From contig RAYE01000014.1 of assembly GCA_003612285.1 (NCBI GenBank), positions 31,943 to 95,942 of the forward strand: DNA of 64,000 nt, written 5' to 3'. The DNA comes from a bacterium D16-51 (GTDB taxonomy: Bacteria; Bacillota; Clostridia; Lachnospirales; Lachnospiraceae). The notes under the pieces were generated by a model. It did no database searches. It saw only the letters and a program-made list of their open reading frames with translations, and was not told the origin of the DNA. The translations under genes and the position numbers were made by a program. This document shows, piece after piece, positions 33,519 to 43,344 of the stretch; the stretch's first letter is position 1, and the number at the start of each line of letters is the position of its first letter.

Positions 33519-34630
33519 TGATGGAAATAAAGAGGCTGTTGCTTATAAATGTGCCAATTAGGAATTGTAATTTAAGTTGTAAATATTGTTATATTTCGGC
33601 GCTTGGCCAATCCCAGAAAGGGGCGGCAAAATTCAAGTATCCACCGGAATATGTGGGGAAGTGTTTGTCTAAAAAGCGTTTGGGCGGTACTTGTATTATT
33701 AACCTGACTGGGAATGGGGAAACGCTTATACCAAAAGAGATGCCTCAGTATATTTATCATTTGCTGTTACAAGGACATTATTTAGAAGTCGTGACAAATG
33801 GGACATTAACAGAAAGGTTTCGTACGATTGCCCAGTTCCCTGAGAAATTGTTAAGACATCTGGAATTTAAATTTTCTTTTCATTATGCGGAGTTAAAGAA
33901 GCGGGGATGGCTGGACAGGTTTTTTGACAATGTAAAAAGTATGAGGGAACATGGCTGTTCTTTTACTGTTGAATTAATGCCATATGACAGTCTTGCAGCA
34001 GAAATTGATACAATACTTGCGCTTTGTGAGAAAGAGCTTGGCGCGGCATGCCAGGTAACGGTTGGGCGGAATGATTTGACAAAAAGTAAAGAATTGCTGA
34101 CAGATATGACGGAGACGGAATATAAGGAAGCATGGGGGCGGTTTCAATCTACGATGTTTGGGTTTAAATTAGCTGTTTTCCAAAAAAGGATAAAAAATTT
34201 TTGCTATGCCGGGGCGTGGACGCTTTATATAGATTTGGGGACAGGGGCTGCAAAGCCGTGTTATGGGCAGTTAAGTAACCAAAATATATTTAAAAATATA
34301 GATGCCCCAATTAAGTTTCAGCCGGTTGGGAAGCATTGCAGGCAGCCGTATTGTTACAATGGACATGCTTTTTTAGCATTAGGTGTTGTACCGGAATTAA
34401 ATACCCCTTCTTATGCAGACATAAGGAACAGGGTATGCAGCGATGGGAGGGAGTGGCTGTCGCCTTGCGTTAAAGAAGCTTTTTCGCAAAAATTATCTGA
34501 TAATAATGAAATATGGGGCAGTAAGAAAAGAATGTTGTATGAGGTTAAGTATCTTTTTCACTTTATTGGCGCAGTATTTTATGATTGGAAAGAGATTTTT
34601 GAAAAGGTGCTAATAAGAAGGTTCAGATAG
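33518..34630 (+). CDS. Radical SAM protein with C-terminal extra Fe-S cysteines
   Basis: A 370-residue protein. The radical SAM cluster motif is CNLSCKYC (CxxxCxxC) near residue 17. NLTGNGETLI follows as the glycine-rich SAM-binding strand, and a second cysteine set lies in the C-terminal third (NFCYAGAWT, KPCYGQ, KHCRQPYCYNGH), resembling SPASM/twitch auxiliary cluster sites. It overlaps the pyruvyl transferase stop by one base (TAATG), so it is translationally coupled within the polysaccharide operon. Such enzymes in glycan clusters may modify a sugar or a lipid carrier; no specific reaction can be assigned. It is not a peptide-maturase by context. Confidence 0.85.
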   Translation: MMEIKRLLLINVPIRNCNLSCKYCYISALGQSQKGAAKFKYPPEYVGKCLSKKRLGGTCIINLTGNGETLIPKEMPQYIYHLLLQGHYLEVVTNGTLTERFRTIAQFPEKLLRHLEFKFSFHYAELKKRGWLDRFFDNVKSMREHGCSFTVELMPYDSLAAEIDTILALCEKELGAACQVTVGRNDLTKSKELLTDMTETEYKEAWGRFQSTMFGFKLAVFQKRIKNFCYAGAWTLYIDLGTGAAKPCYGQLSNQNIFKNIDAPIKFQPVGKHCRQPYCYNGHAFLALGVVPELNTPSYADIRNRVCSDGREWLSPCVKEAFSQKLSDNNEIWGSKKRMLYEVKYLFHFIGAVFYDWKEIFEKVLIRRFR

Positions 34631-34636
34631 GATGGT

Positions 34637-35848
34637 ATGGCTGTGGTTAATTTTAAAATAAAAAAGGTAAGGGCTTACAATGCAGATAAAGTTGATTTGC
34701 TTGCTTTATTGCTTGTGGTTTATATTTATATCCCATTTTTGGGAAATATATTAAACCATACGTTTACAGTATCGTTTTTATATGAATATCTGTTCTATAT
34801 GGTGGTTGCTGTCTGTATGCTGATTTGTATTATAAGGGTAAACAGAAAGGGCTGTATTTTTTTGGCAGGGCTTATTTGTACCATTTCCATTAACTTTTTG
34901 GCGGTTTCATACCATCATTATGTTTTAGTGGAGGGGCTGCAGGCTTTAATTGGTATTGCTATTCCCTGTATTTGTATAGCAAACAGGCTCTTTGATATAG
35001 AAAAATTTCTTATGAAATGGTATCAATTCGCACTATTCAGCATGCCACTATGTCTGGTGGCAGTTATCCTGGTAAAGACAGGGCTGGCGGATTATTCCAT
35101 TTTTACGGAAATATGTGTGCCAAATGTGTTTATTTTATCTTATATGTTATTGGAAAGTACGGCAAATAGGGTGTGGATATATGTAAATGTTTTTATAAAT
35201 ATTTTGCTTGTTTTATTCCTGGGAGGAAGAATGTCGGGCATTGCTTCGGTATGTATGCTGTTGTTTGCCTTTTTGCTTTCAGCAAGGGTCAGTTTCGGGA
35301 AGAAGATTATTTTGCTGGTATCTATTTTTGTTTTGTCAGTTCTGATTTTTTATAATTTATATGAAATATTATTTTGGATAAACAGTAAATTTAAAGAATA
35401 TGGGATTTATTCAAGAAGCGTTACCCTGCTGATTGGGCAATTAGCAGGCAAAGGGGTGTATGTGACAGGACGGGATGTATTGTATTCTTCGTGCATTGAA
35501 TATATAGAAGGAAGGGGAGGTTTGCCGGGAGGGTTTGGAGTCCCGTTGTTTATTACTTCCGGGAAATATTATTATACCCATAATATTATACTGCAGTTTT
35601 TGGTATCGTTTGGTATCGGGGGGAGCATTTTGGTGTTGGGGATGATGAAATCGCGTTTTTGTTTTTTGAGGAAAGCAGCGACCAGGGAGTGCAGGCGTTT
35701 TCTGTGTTTTCTGTTGTTTTCTTATCTGTTAATAGGGATGACAGGCTCCAGTATCTGGATTCACTATCTGTCAACTATATTTATTGCAGTATTCTTTTTT
35801 GGGAGTGGCAGGCAGTATCAGATGGGCATGCCACGGGCAGGAGGATAA
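34637..35848 (+). CDS. Polytopic membrane protein, Wzy-like O-antigen/EPS polymerase
   Basis: 403 residues with about ten hydrophobic segments and a large extracytoplasmic loop near residues 250-310 (containing KGVYVTGRDVLYSSCIEY and the YYYTHNIILQFLVSFG segment). This pattern, and TGRD with a later THN motif, is typical of Wzy/O-antigen-ligase-type proteins. It would polymerise repeat units on the outer face of the membrane. It lies 6 bp after the radical SAM gene and ahead of the flippase, completing a Wzx/Wzy-type set. Confidence 0.82.
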   Translation: MAVVNFKIKKVRAYNADKVDLLALLLVVYIYIPFLGNILNHTFTVSFLYEYLFYMVVAVCMLICIIRVNRKGCIFLAGLICTISINFLAVSYHHYVLVEGLQALIGIAIPCICIANRLFDIEKFLMKWYQFALFSMPLCLVAVILVKTGLADYSIFTEICVPNVFILSYMLLESTANRVWIYVNVFINILLVLFLGGRMSGIASVCMLLFAFLLSARVSFGKKIILLVSIFVLSVLIFYNLYEILFWINSKFKEYGIYSRSVTLLIGQLAGKGVYVTGRDVLYSSCIEYIEGRGGLPGGFGVPLFITSGKYYYTHNIILQFLVSFGIGGSILVLGMMKSRFCFLRKAATRECRRFLCFLLFSYLLIGMTGSSIWIHYLSTIFIAVFFFGSGRQYQMGMPRAGG

Positions 35849-35877
35849 AAGCAATGGGATGGGTAGGAGGTTGCCCA

Positions 35878-38160
35878 ATGAAGATGATGTTGAATAAAGT
35901 GACAGGACGGTACAGAGAAACCCCGGATGAGCTGAAAGCGTCAATTTGGTATGCTGTTGGCAATATTGTACAAAAGGCAGCTCCCTGGCTGGTGATGTTT
36001 ATATTGACGCATTATCTGGCAACAAAGGAGTATGGTGTTTATACAACATTTATGTCATGGCTGGAGATTATGGAAATCGTTGTAACGCTTCGGATTTACA
36101 GTAACGGATACCTTACGGGGCTGGTACATCATGAAGAAGACGGCAATTTATATACTGCTTCAATGCAGTCTTTGTGTTTTGTGTTGACTGCAGCCTGGCT
36201 TATCATATATTTGCTTTTTCACAGATGGATAGATGCTTTTACAGAAATCAGCATGCCGCTGGGCATTTTAATGATTTGTTCTTTTTTGGGGACGGCTGGC
36301 TATGGGTTGTGGTCTGCAAGGCAGCGTATGCAGAACCACTATAAAAGGATATTTGCTGTTTCGGTTTTATATGGCTTAGCAGGACCTGTGACCGGGGCAT
36401 TATCTGTTTTCTGTAATTTTAAAAATCCAGTATTTTATGTCATTTTTATTAGGACAGCTATCCAGTTATTTGTGGCCATCCCTTTTTTTGCATCAAATTA
36501 TAAAGGTTCATCAGCTAAGTGGGATAAAAGGTATACGGCAGAGGCTTTAAAATTTAATATTCCGCTGATGCCCTATTATTTGTCTATGGTCTTATTGAAC
36601 CATTCTGACCGCTTAATGATACAAAAAATGAAAGGATATGAAGAGGCGGCGGTATACAGTGTGGCATATAGTGTTTCCATGATGGTTTTTGTAGTTAGTG
36701 GTGCGATAAATCTGTCGCTTCAGGCATGGATGTTAAAAGCACTAAAAGAAAATGACAACAGGAAAGATAAAAGCAGGATGATAAAAGCAGGAACCGTTAC
36801 CGTTGCATTTTTCTCTGCATTGGAAATGATTTTGGCGCCTGAGTTGATTGCAGTATTTGGTGGGAAGAAGTATACAGAAGCAGTATGGGTAGTGCCGCCG
36901 CTTGTTATATGCGTCATTGTAATGTATATCTACCAGCAGTATTTGAATGTGTTGTTTTATTTTGGGAAAACCAAATGGATTTTAATTGCTTCTGTTGCCA
37001 GTGCGTTATGCAATATTGGCATGAATGCTATTTTTATTCCGGCATTTGGCTATACCGCCGCTGGTTATACATCAATGGTAAGCTATTTATTTGTCATGTC
37101 GTTTTATTTTGTAATTGTAAAAAAAGAATGCAGGAGGGAAGGGATAGAAATGGAGATTTTTTTTGATACTCCGTTTCAGATGGCAGTTTTGCTGGCTTCT
37201 CTTGCCCTTGCATTTTCTATGATGTTTTTATACAAAACAGTGTTCTTACGTTGTGGGATAGCAGTGGTTATAACCATTGCTGGGCTGTTTGTTGGCATAA
37301 AGGGAAAACAAATTATGCCATATAAAAGGAAAAAGGTCAGACCGGTATGTATTACATTGCTTGCTGTTCTGGCGGCAGTGTTATTTTGTCCGACAGCAGC
37401 GTTTTTCCAGGAAAAATATGAGATGGGTAAATGCCCTTCTTTATATGCGGACAAGGTCTATGCCATTCCGGGGAAAGATGGGAAGGAGCATGGCTTTACC
37501 TGTACGGGATTATTTTATGATGAAAAACAAAAGCAATTTTATATTGGGAATATTGGAAAAGAGAGGCCGGGGAGAACAGAGTTCCATGCATCTATAGAGA
37601 TTGTTGACCGGAATTTTTCTTGTGTTTCAGAAAGTATTGAATGTTATAAAGTATTTAAAAATATGGGAGATATACAAGGGGTCTGCATGGATAGGGAAGG
37701 GAGAATCTGGATATGTTCTTATGCAGAAAATCTAGTTAGGCAGATTGACAGAAGAGGCAGGCCAATAAGTGAATTTCCAGTAGATGCCCCGTCAGGGATT
37801 GCATGTGATAATGAGGATGGTACACTGTGGGTTTTGACAAATAAATATCTGATTCATTATACGAAAAAAGGAGAGGTATTAAAAAAGATACCTATGGAGA
37901 AGGAAGGACAGGATCAGTTATTTTTAGATTCTGTCCATCAGAAATTATATATTTCAGCAGGGGATAATTATTATGGGGATAGTTATATTTATACAGCGGA
38001 TTTAACTACAGGCCAGATAACATTGTGCTATGTATTAAAGGACTCTTATGCAATTGAAGGGATTACCCTGATTGGTAATGAACTTTATGTATTAAATGAC
38101 GGGTATTACCATGATGCAAAGATACCATTTAATCAGGTGAATGTTTACAGGCTGCCTTAA
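35878..38160 (+). CDS. Wzx-type polysaccharide flippase fused to a C-terminal beta-propeller-like domain
   Basis: About 760 residues from ATG 35878, which follows TAGGAGG; the frame is open further back but overlaps the Wzy gene. Residues 1 to about 490 are a MATE/Wzx flippase with many membrane helices. A further helix (ITLLAVLAAVLFCPTAAFF, near 500) leads to about 240 residues of NHL/SMP-30-like repeats: TCTGLFYDEKQKQFYIGNIG, GDIQGVCMDREGRIWICSY, DAPSGIACDNEDGTLWVL, ITLIGNELYVLNDGYYHD. The propeller would face outward. The frame is uninterrupted, so this is a real fusion in this sequence. The domain is often a separate secreted protein; here it may bind the exported glycan. Confidence 0.85.
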   Translation: MKMMLNKVTGRYRETPDELKASIWYAVGNIVQKAAPWLVMFILTHYLATKEYGVYTTFMSWLEIMEIVVTLRIYSNGYLTGLVHHEEDGNLYTASMQSLCFVLTAAWLIIYLLFHRWIDAFTEISMPLGILMICSFLGTAGYGLWSARQRMQNHYKRIFAVSVLYGLAGPVTGALSVFCNFKNPVFYVIFIRTAIQLFVAIPFFASNYKGSSAKWDKRYTAEALKFNIPLMPYYLSMVLLNHSDRLMIQKMKGYEEAAVYSVAYSVSMMVFVVSGAINLSLQAWMLKALKENDNRKDKSRMIKAGTVTVAFFSALEMILAPELIAVFGGKKYTEAVWVVPPLVICVIVMYIYQQYLNVLFYFGKTKWILIASVASALCNIGMNAIFIPAFGYTAAGYTSMVSYLFVMSFYFVIVKKECRREGIEMEIFFDTPFQMAVLLASLALAFSMMFLYKTVFLRCGIAVVITIAGLFVGIKGKQIMPYKRKKVRPVCITLLAVLAAVLFCPTAAFFQEKYEMGKCPSLYADKVYAIPGKDGKEHGFTCTGLFYDEKQKQFYIGNIGKERPGRTEFHASIEIVDRNFSCVSESIECYKVFKNMGDIQGVCMDREGRIWICSYAENLVRQIDRRGRPISEFPVDAPSGIACDNEDGTLWVLTNKYLIHYTKKGEVLKKIPMEKEGQDQLFLDSVHQKLYISAGDNYYGDSYIYTADLTTGQITLCYVLKDSYAIEGITLIGNELYVLNDGYYHDAKIPFNQVNVYRLP

Positions 38161-38204
38161 AGCATGTTCTGGTTTTGGCATTATATTTATGGAGGTATGG
38201 TTGA

Positions 38205-39972
38205 ATGTGGTTAACGATTGCCAGGCTTTTACTTTTTTTTGTTTCCAGCATAGGGTACTGGGAAGTTTTCAGGAGAAAAACAAAGATAACCCTTTATTTC
38301 CTGCCGGCATTTACGGTGTCCTGCCAGGTTACGGCGCTGTTTGTGGCCGGGCTGTTAAACTGCTTGGCAGAAGCCGCTTTTTGGCTGTTTGTAACAGGGA
38401 TGCTGTTGGCAGTTTTTTATGGGATGGGGGATTTTTGGAAGCACAGCAGAGCCAAGGGGGATGCTCTGGCTTTTTTCTGGGGCTACTGTAATGTCGGTTA
38501 TCTGTACTTTTTTGCTGCTTTAGGGATAGTTCTGCTTGCAGTCAGGGGGCGTATCTTTGTGCATTATGACAATTTTTCCCACTGGGCATTGGTGGTAAGG
38601 AATATGCTGCAGTCTGACAGATACCCGAATTTTCGGGATACTTTGGTAACGTTCCAGGAATATCCACTTGGGAGCGCATCGTTTATCTATTACTTTAGTA
38701 AGGCGGTTTCAAGGGCAGAGAACATACAGATGCTTGCGCAGGCTTATATGATGATAAGTTTCCTGCTTCCTGTTTTTAAATATGTAAGGAAGCAGAAATG
38801 GGCTGCCTTGGCATATATGGTTTTGTTTACGAATTATATTTTCTGTTATAACACGGGGATAAATGACCTTTTGGTGGACACGCTACTACCATTGCAGGGG
38901 GCGGCTTTACTGCTGTTTCTTTATTCGGAGTGCCAGCTATATGGCAAGGCAGCGGATGGGGGCGTTTCAGTGCTTTATGCCATCCCTTTTTTCTGCATGG
39001 CTATGCAGGTTAAAAATTCTGGCATCTATTTTGTGGCAGCAGGGTGCATCCTTGTTTTTTACAGGTGTTTTAAGGCGAAAGGGCAGGGGGCATGGAAGTA
39101 CCTGGTTACGGCGGCCGCCCCGTTTTTCTCTCTATATTTCTGGAAAGCCCATTGCAGCTACGTGTTTGCGGGGGCGGATGTTTCCAAGCATGCGATGACG
39201 GCGGAAAATTATGGGCAGGTTTATTCTGAAAAATCTGCCGGGGATATCAGGCTGATTGTACAAAAGATGTTTCATTTTTTTGTTTCAGGAAAGGATTTAT
39301 ACTGCCTGGCTGGCTTTCTGGTGTTTGCCGGGACGGTTATTTTTTTCCTGGGGAAGGGCGTGTGGAAAAAATATGCCTGCTTTTTGGGGGCGTCTGTTTT
39401 CCTTTATCTTACATATATGGCTGGTATGCTTTTTATGTACCTGTTTTCCATGCCGGGCGGGGAGGCAGAAATGCTTGCAGGTTCAGACAGATACCGTAAG
39501 ACTATTTTTATTGCCATTTATTATTTTGCTTCCGTTATGGTATTACAGTATATCCCGGATATAGGGAAAAATTACCGGGGGGGGGGTATACAGCGCCGCT
39601 GTGGCGCTTTCGCTTGCCATCCTCTGGAGGACGCAGTTTGGACAGTTTACAACCATTTTTGCGCCGTATGACGCCAGTGAGCGGCTTTGGTTTGAACAGG
39701 CAGTCCGCGAGAATGCCGTAGGGACAAGTCAGTCCTATGTAGTCTGCATCCCGGCAGACGATTCGGGGTATGCGTATTATCTTTGTAAATATCTTTTATT
39801 TTCATCCAATATTTCAGTAAGGACAGTGGCGGGGGAAGGACAGACAGAAGACCTGCAGAATTTTAATTATGTCTTCCTCTATGACAGCGGCAACGAAATC
39901 CTGGAGGGCTGGGTCAGGACGCAGTACCCTGCGCAGGCCGGGAAGCCAGTTATCAAAACGGAGGGGCAGTAG
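38205..39972 (+). pseudogene. GT-C-like membrane glycosyltransferase, out of frame at a G10 tract (possibly phase-variable)
   Basis: ATG 38205 follows GGAGG. The first about 460 residues are polytopic, with an early extracytoplasmic VHYDNFSHWALVV (acidic loop typical of GT-C enzymes) and many helices. At 39577-39586 ten G residues end the natural frame: it reads on for 28 residues to a stop at 39671. The true continuation lies in another frame (VYSAAVALSLAILWRTQFG ... to 39972). Loss of one G (G9) would restore a protein of about 588 residues. The next gene begins 2 bp after the restored stop. Family assignment is structural; the sugar is unknown. Confidence 0.8.
39577..39586 (+). repeat. Poly-G tract (10 G) causing a frameshift
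   Basis: This is the longest G run in the window. The reading frame is open for over 1,370 bases before it and in a different frame for 386 bases after it. That is the pattern of slipped-strand contingency loci, or of a homopolymer sequencing error. Confidence 0.85.
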
Positions 39973-39973
39973 G

Positions 39974-41038
39974 ATGGGGATACCGGTTGTGATCCCGGCA
40001 TATGAGCCGGATGGGAAATTATTGGATTTGTGCAGGTCTTTGGTGGAAAGCGGCATAGGGGATATTGTGGTGGTTGATGATGGAAGCGGGGAAGAGTACC
40101 AGCCTGTTTTTAAGGCAGTGCAGGAAGAGTGCCGCGGTGTTGTGCTGAGGCATGCCGTGAATATGGGGAAGGGGCGTGCGTTAAAGGATGCGTTTAACTT
40201 TTTGCTGAATGAAAGGGAGGACCTGATTGGCTGTGTCACGGCAGATTCTGACGGACAGCATACGGTTAAGGATATCCTGAAATGCATGGAGGCTTTGGAA
40301 CAGGGGCATAACCGTTTTATTTTGGGGTGCAGGGATTTTGACCAGCCGGACGTCCCATTTAAAAGCAGGTTTGGGAATAAGCTGACACAGAAAGTCTGTA
40401 AAGGGCTGTGCGGCATTGCGGTGTCAGATACGCAGACAGGTCTTAGGGCAGTCCCGAAAGAATTTATGGGGTATCTTTTAAATACCAGCGGGGAGCGGTT
40501 TGAATTTGAGACCAATATGCTTTTGGAGAGTAAGGGGCGGTTTGAAATTGCGGAGGTTATGATTGAAACAGTCTATGATTCCAGGACAGGGCATAAGACG
40601 CATTTTGACCCAGTCAGGGATTCCATACGGATTTATAGGATATTTGGGGGCGTATTTTTTCGGTTTTTGGTTTCTTCCTTCTCATCCAGTATTTTGGACA
40701 TCCTTCTTTTTTTGCTGCTCTGCCCTGTGCTGGAAGCGGCTGCCCCTTTGTGGTATGCGGCGGCTGCAACAGCCCTGGCAAGGGCTGTGTCGGCACTCTA
40801 TAATTACTTGGTGAATTATAAAATAGTATTCCGAAGCAGGGAAAAGCACCGGAGGTCTGCCATAAAATATTTTACCCTTGCTGCCATACAGATGTGCATG
40901 AGCGCTTTGCTTGTGACTGCAGGCATCCATATATTTTATATGCTGGAAGAAGTTGTAGTGAAGATAGCGGTGGATATTGTTTTGTTCTTTATCAGTTACC
41001 GGATACAGAACAGCTATGTTTTCAGGGCAAAGGGGTGA
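39974..41038 (+). CDS. Family 2 glycosyltransferase fused to a GtrA-like membrane domain
   Basis: About 354 residues from ATG 39974, 2 bp after the stop of the restored upstream gene. The N-terminal 230 residues are a DPM1/polyprenyl-phosphate GT2 enzyme: VVIPAYEPDGKLLDLC, VVVDDGSGEEY, NMGKGRALKDAFNF, TADSDGQH at the metal site and DTQTGLRAVP. The C-terminal 120 residues have four membrane helices of GtrA type (FLVSSFSSSILDILLFLLL...VDIVLFFISYRIQNSYVF). Such fusions are thought to make and flip polyprenyl-phosphate sugars, which are donors for GT-C enzymes such as its neighbours. Assignment of both domains is firm. Confidence 0.92.
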   Translation: MGIPVVIPAYEPDGKLLDLCRSLVESGIGDIVVVDDGSGEEYQPVFKAVQEECRGVVLRHAVNMGKGRALKDAFNFLLNEREDLIGCVTADSDGQHTVKDILKCMEALEQGHNRFILGCRDFDQPDVPFKSRFGNKLTQKVCKGLCGIAVSDTQTGLRAVPKEFMGYLLNTSGERFEFETNMLLESKGRFEIAEVMIETVYDSRTGHKTHFDPVRDSIRIYRIFGGVFFRFLVSSFSSSILDILLFLLLCPVLEAAAPLWYAAAATALARAVSALYNYLVNYKIVFRSREKHRRSAIKYFTLAAIQMCMSALLVTAGIHIFYMLEEVVVKIAVDIVLFFISYRIQNSYVFRAKG

Positions 41039-41042
41039 TTGC

Positions 41043-43265
41043 ATGTTAAAGGAAAAATTAAGCACAGCCGCATATAGGCGGCTGTTGATTATACTGGCGG
41101 CTGCGATAGGTTTCTTAATTGTGCTTTTTGGCAGGACAGAGCTTGGGTACAGCCCAAAGGAGAATGAGGTGGTGGCCGTAAACGGGGCAGAATCAGGGCA
41201 GATAGTAATTACAGACAGCCATGCAGTCCAGACGGCGGCATCTGTTTCCAAAAACATTATGCTGAAAGATATTTCTGTTTCTTACTGCGCCCCGGATGAA
41301 GGTTTTTCAGGGACACTGGTCTTTTCTGTTTCGGATGGGGAAGGGGAAAGTGTATTCTGGAGGTCTTTTGCCCTTGACCGGACATCGGATGTTATGGAAA
41401 CCAGGACATTTGATGTTGCAGAGCATCTGCTGGAAGGGGAAACATATTCTGTAAGCTGCAATGTAATAGTAAATACGGGAAGTATGCGTATTTTACTGGC
41501 TGATTTCAGGGATCTGCCGGACGGCATACTCTGTATGGGGACAGAAGGGGAGACTGTGCTTTCCGGCTATGGATACCAGGATTTGGAGATGATGAGGTGG
41601 AAGGACGTTTTCCGTTTTTTTATCCCTGTTCTTTTGGGATTGTTTCTATTTGTGCTGGTGCGGAAAAAATGCAGTGGGGCAGATGGGAAATTTGGCAGGG
41701 CAATTTATAAAATTTCCTGTTTTATCAGGAAATTTTATAGTGAAGTATTCCTTGCAGGGATATTTCTGTTTATGGCATTATTTATTTTTTACTATGCATA
41801 TTGTGCAGAAATACATATTTCCCCGGATTCATCGAACTATATGCGTGCGGCGGATTCGATTCTGCGCGGCAATGGGTTTTATTATATGGCGCATTCTGGC
41901 GACAGGGATGCCTGGTTTGCTACATGGCCAATTGGGTATCCGTTCCTGGTTGCCTGTACGGCATTTATTTTTCAAAGAAATGTATACCTGGCGTCAAAAA
42001 TTTTGTCTGTACTTTTAGCGGGGGTTCTTCTTATACTGCTGCACTGCAGTTTTAAAAAGGATGCATGGATCTATAGTTTCTGCCTTGTTAACCTGGGATT
42101 TTTGTCCATCTACAAATTTACATGGAGCGAAACCCCATTTATACCGGCTTTTGTTATTTTTGCACTGGTGCTTACAAAAATTATTACAGGAAGCCATGTA
42201 AAAAAGCGGTGGTATGTATTTTTATGCCTTAGCTGTGTTTTGTCATTTTTAATGAGGTATTTTGGTGCAGTTACCGTGATGATAGCCGCCGTTTTTTTAG
42301 CGGGGTATACTGTGTTATACCTGCTGGTCCCGAAATTTAACACAAAAGAAACCAGGGGGAAGATTGCCGGGCTGTTCTGGGCAGAGGCAGCGTCAACTGT
42401 GGCAGTATGTTCTTACCTGTATATGAATTACAGGATGGCAGGTTCTTTTACAGGGCAGGACAGGTCGTTCTGGAAGGATGACTATTATCAGCTGGCAGTA
42501 AACCTCTATGATGCGCTGCTCCAGGAAATATGCAGTGCTGCCCATCTGGCAATGCCTGCAGTATTTTCGCTGGCAGGCATAGATGGCAGGGCGGCCATTG
42601 TCTTGTTGTTTGTGGGTGTTGTCATTTACTTTGGGTGGAAAAAGGCAGCTAAGGTGGATTACAGGTTTATCTTTATTTTAACCGGGATTTTATATGATGC
42701 AGCGTTTATATTTATCCGTTTCCATTCCTCAATGGATGAGTTTGGCTACCGTTTTTTTGTCCCAGGCAGCATTTTGGTGGCGGCTGGGATAATTGGTTTT
42801 TTAAAAGATGGCATAAACAGGCATATCCGGCTGGTTTACCCGGCAGCTCTTTTTGTGCTTGCGGTATGTATTGGGACGCTGGCGTTTAACTGCCAAAAGT
42901 ATGATGCGTCAAATACTGCGTTTGCAGAGTTTACAGCACAAATACAGGAAGAATACGGCTCTGTGCCGCCGGAATCTCTGATACTGGGGTTTGCTGGAGA
43001 CTACCGCCTGTTTGGGATAAGGACAGATATCAGCTATACGGCGGAAACAATCAGGCCGGAAGATGAGATAGGGGATGTTTTTGCTAGGTATGCTGGGCAG
43101 AAATATATTTCTGTCAGCAATGAGGCGCTGAAAGGGATTGTAATAAACAGCCCGCAGGCATATACCAGGTCGGTTGTGGATTTTTTTTCACAATGTATTC
43201 ATGCAGATACGCTAGACAGCGGCTATACTACGTTTTCGGTTCAGGGCAGGTGCATTGCAGAGTGA
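41043..43265 (+). CDS. Large GT-C-like membrane glycosyltransferase
   Basis: About 740 residues from ATG 41043, 4 bp after the previous stop; the frame extends back into that gene but has no better start. After the first helix (LLIILAAAIGFLIVLFG) comes an extracytoplasmic beta-rich domain of about 130 residues (SVSYCAPDEGFSGTLVF), then a run of membrane helices. The loop ISPDSSNYMRAADSILRGNGF carries the Asp typical of GT-C catalytic loops, followed by WPIGYPFLVA. It probably uses a polyprenyl-phosphate sugar to glycosylate the surface polymer outside the membrane. The extra N-terminal domain is unusual. Family membership is inferred from topology. Confidence 0.78.
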   Translation: MLKEKLSTAAYRRLLIILAAAIGFLIVLFGRTELGYSPKENEVVAVNGAESGQIVITDSHAVQTAASVSKNIMLKDISVSYCAPDEGFSGTLVFSVSDGEGESVFWRSFALDRTSDVMETRTFDVAEHLLEGETYSVSCNVIVNTGSMRILLADFRDLPDGILCMGTEGETVLSGYGYQDLEMMRWKDVFRFFIPVLLGLFLFVLVRKKCSGADGKFGRAIYKISCFIRKFYSEVFLAGIFLFMALFIFYYAYCAEIHISPDSSNYMRAADSILRGNGFYYMAHSGDRDAWFATWPIGYPFLVACTAFIFQRNVYLASKILSVLLAGVLLILLHCSFKKDAWIYSFCLVNLGFLSIYKFTWSETPFIPAFVIFALVLTKIITGSHVKKRWYVFLCLSCVLSFLMRYFGAVTVMIAAVFLAGYTVLYLLVPKFNTKETRGKIAGLFWAEAASTVAVCSYLYMNYRMAGSFTGQDRSFWKDDYYQLAVNLYDALLQEICSAAHLAMPAVFSLAGIDGRAAIVLLFVGVVIYFGWKKAAKVDYRFIFILTGILYDAAFIFIRFHSSMDEFGYRFFVPGSILVAAGIIGFLKDGINRHIRLVYPAALFVLAVCIGTLAFNCQKYDASNTAFAEFTAQIQEEYGSVPPESLILGFAGDYRLFGIRTDISYTAETIRPEDEIGDVFARYAGQKYISVSNEALKGIVINSPQAYTRSVVDFFSQCIHADTLDSGYTTFSVQGRCIAE

Positions 43266-43344
43266 TTTTGGAAATTGCCAGACAGCGGTGCCAGACATCC
43301 AGGCGGTGTCTGTTCAACACGGATCAGAAAGAAAGGAGAAGGAT

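Noticed and set aside
33518..34630. Radical SAM protein as a ribosomal peptide maturase
   Set aside because: No precursor peptide or RiPP transporter gene is nearby; it is embedded in a glycan operon.
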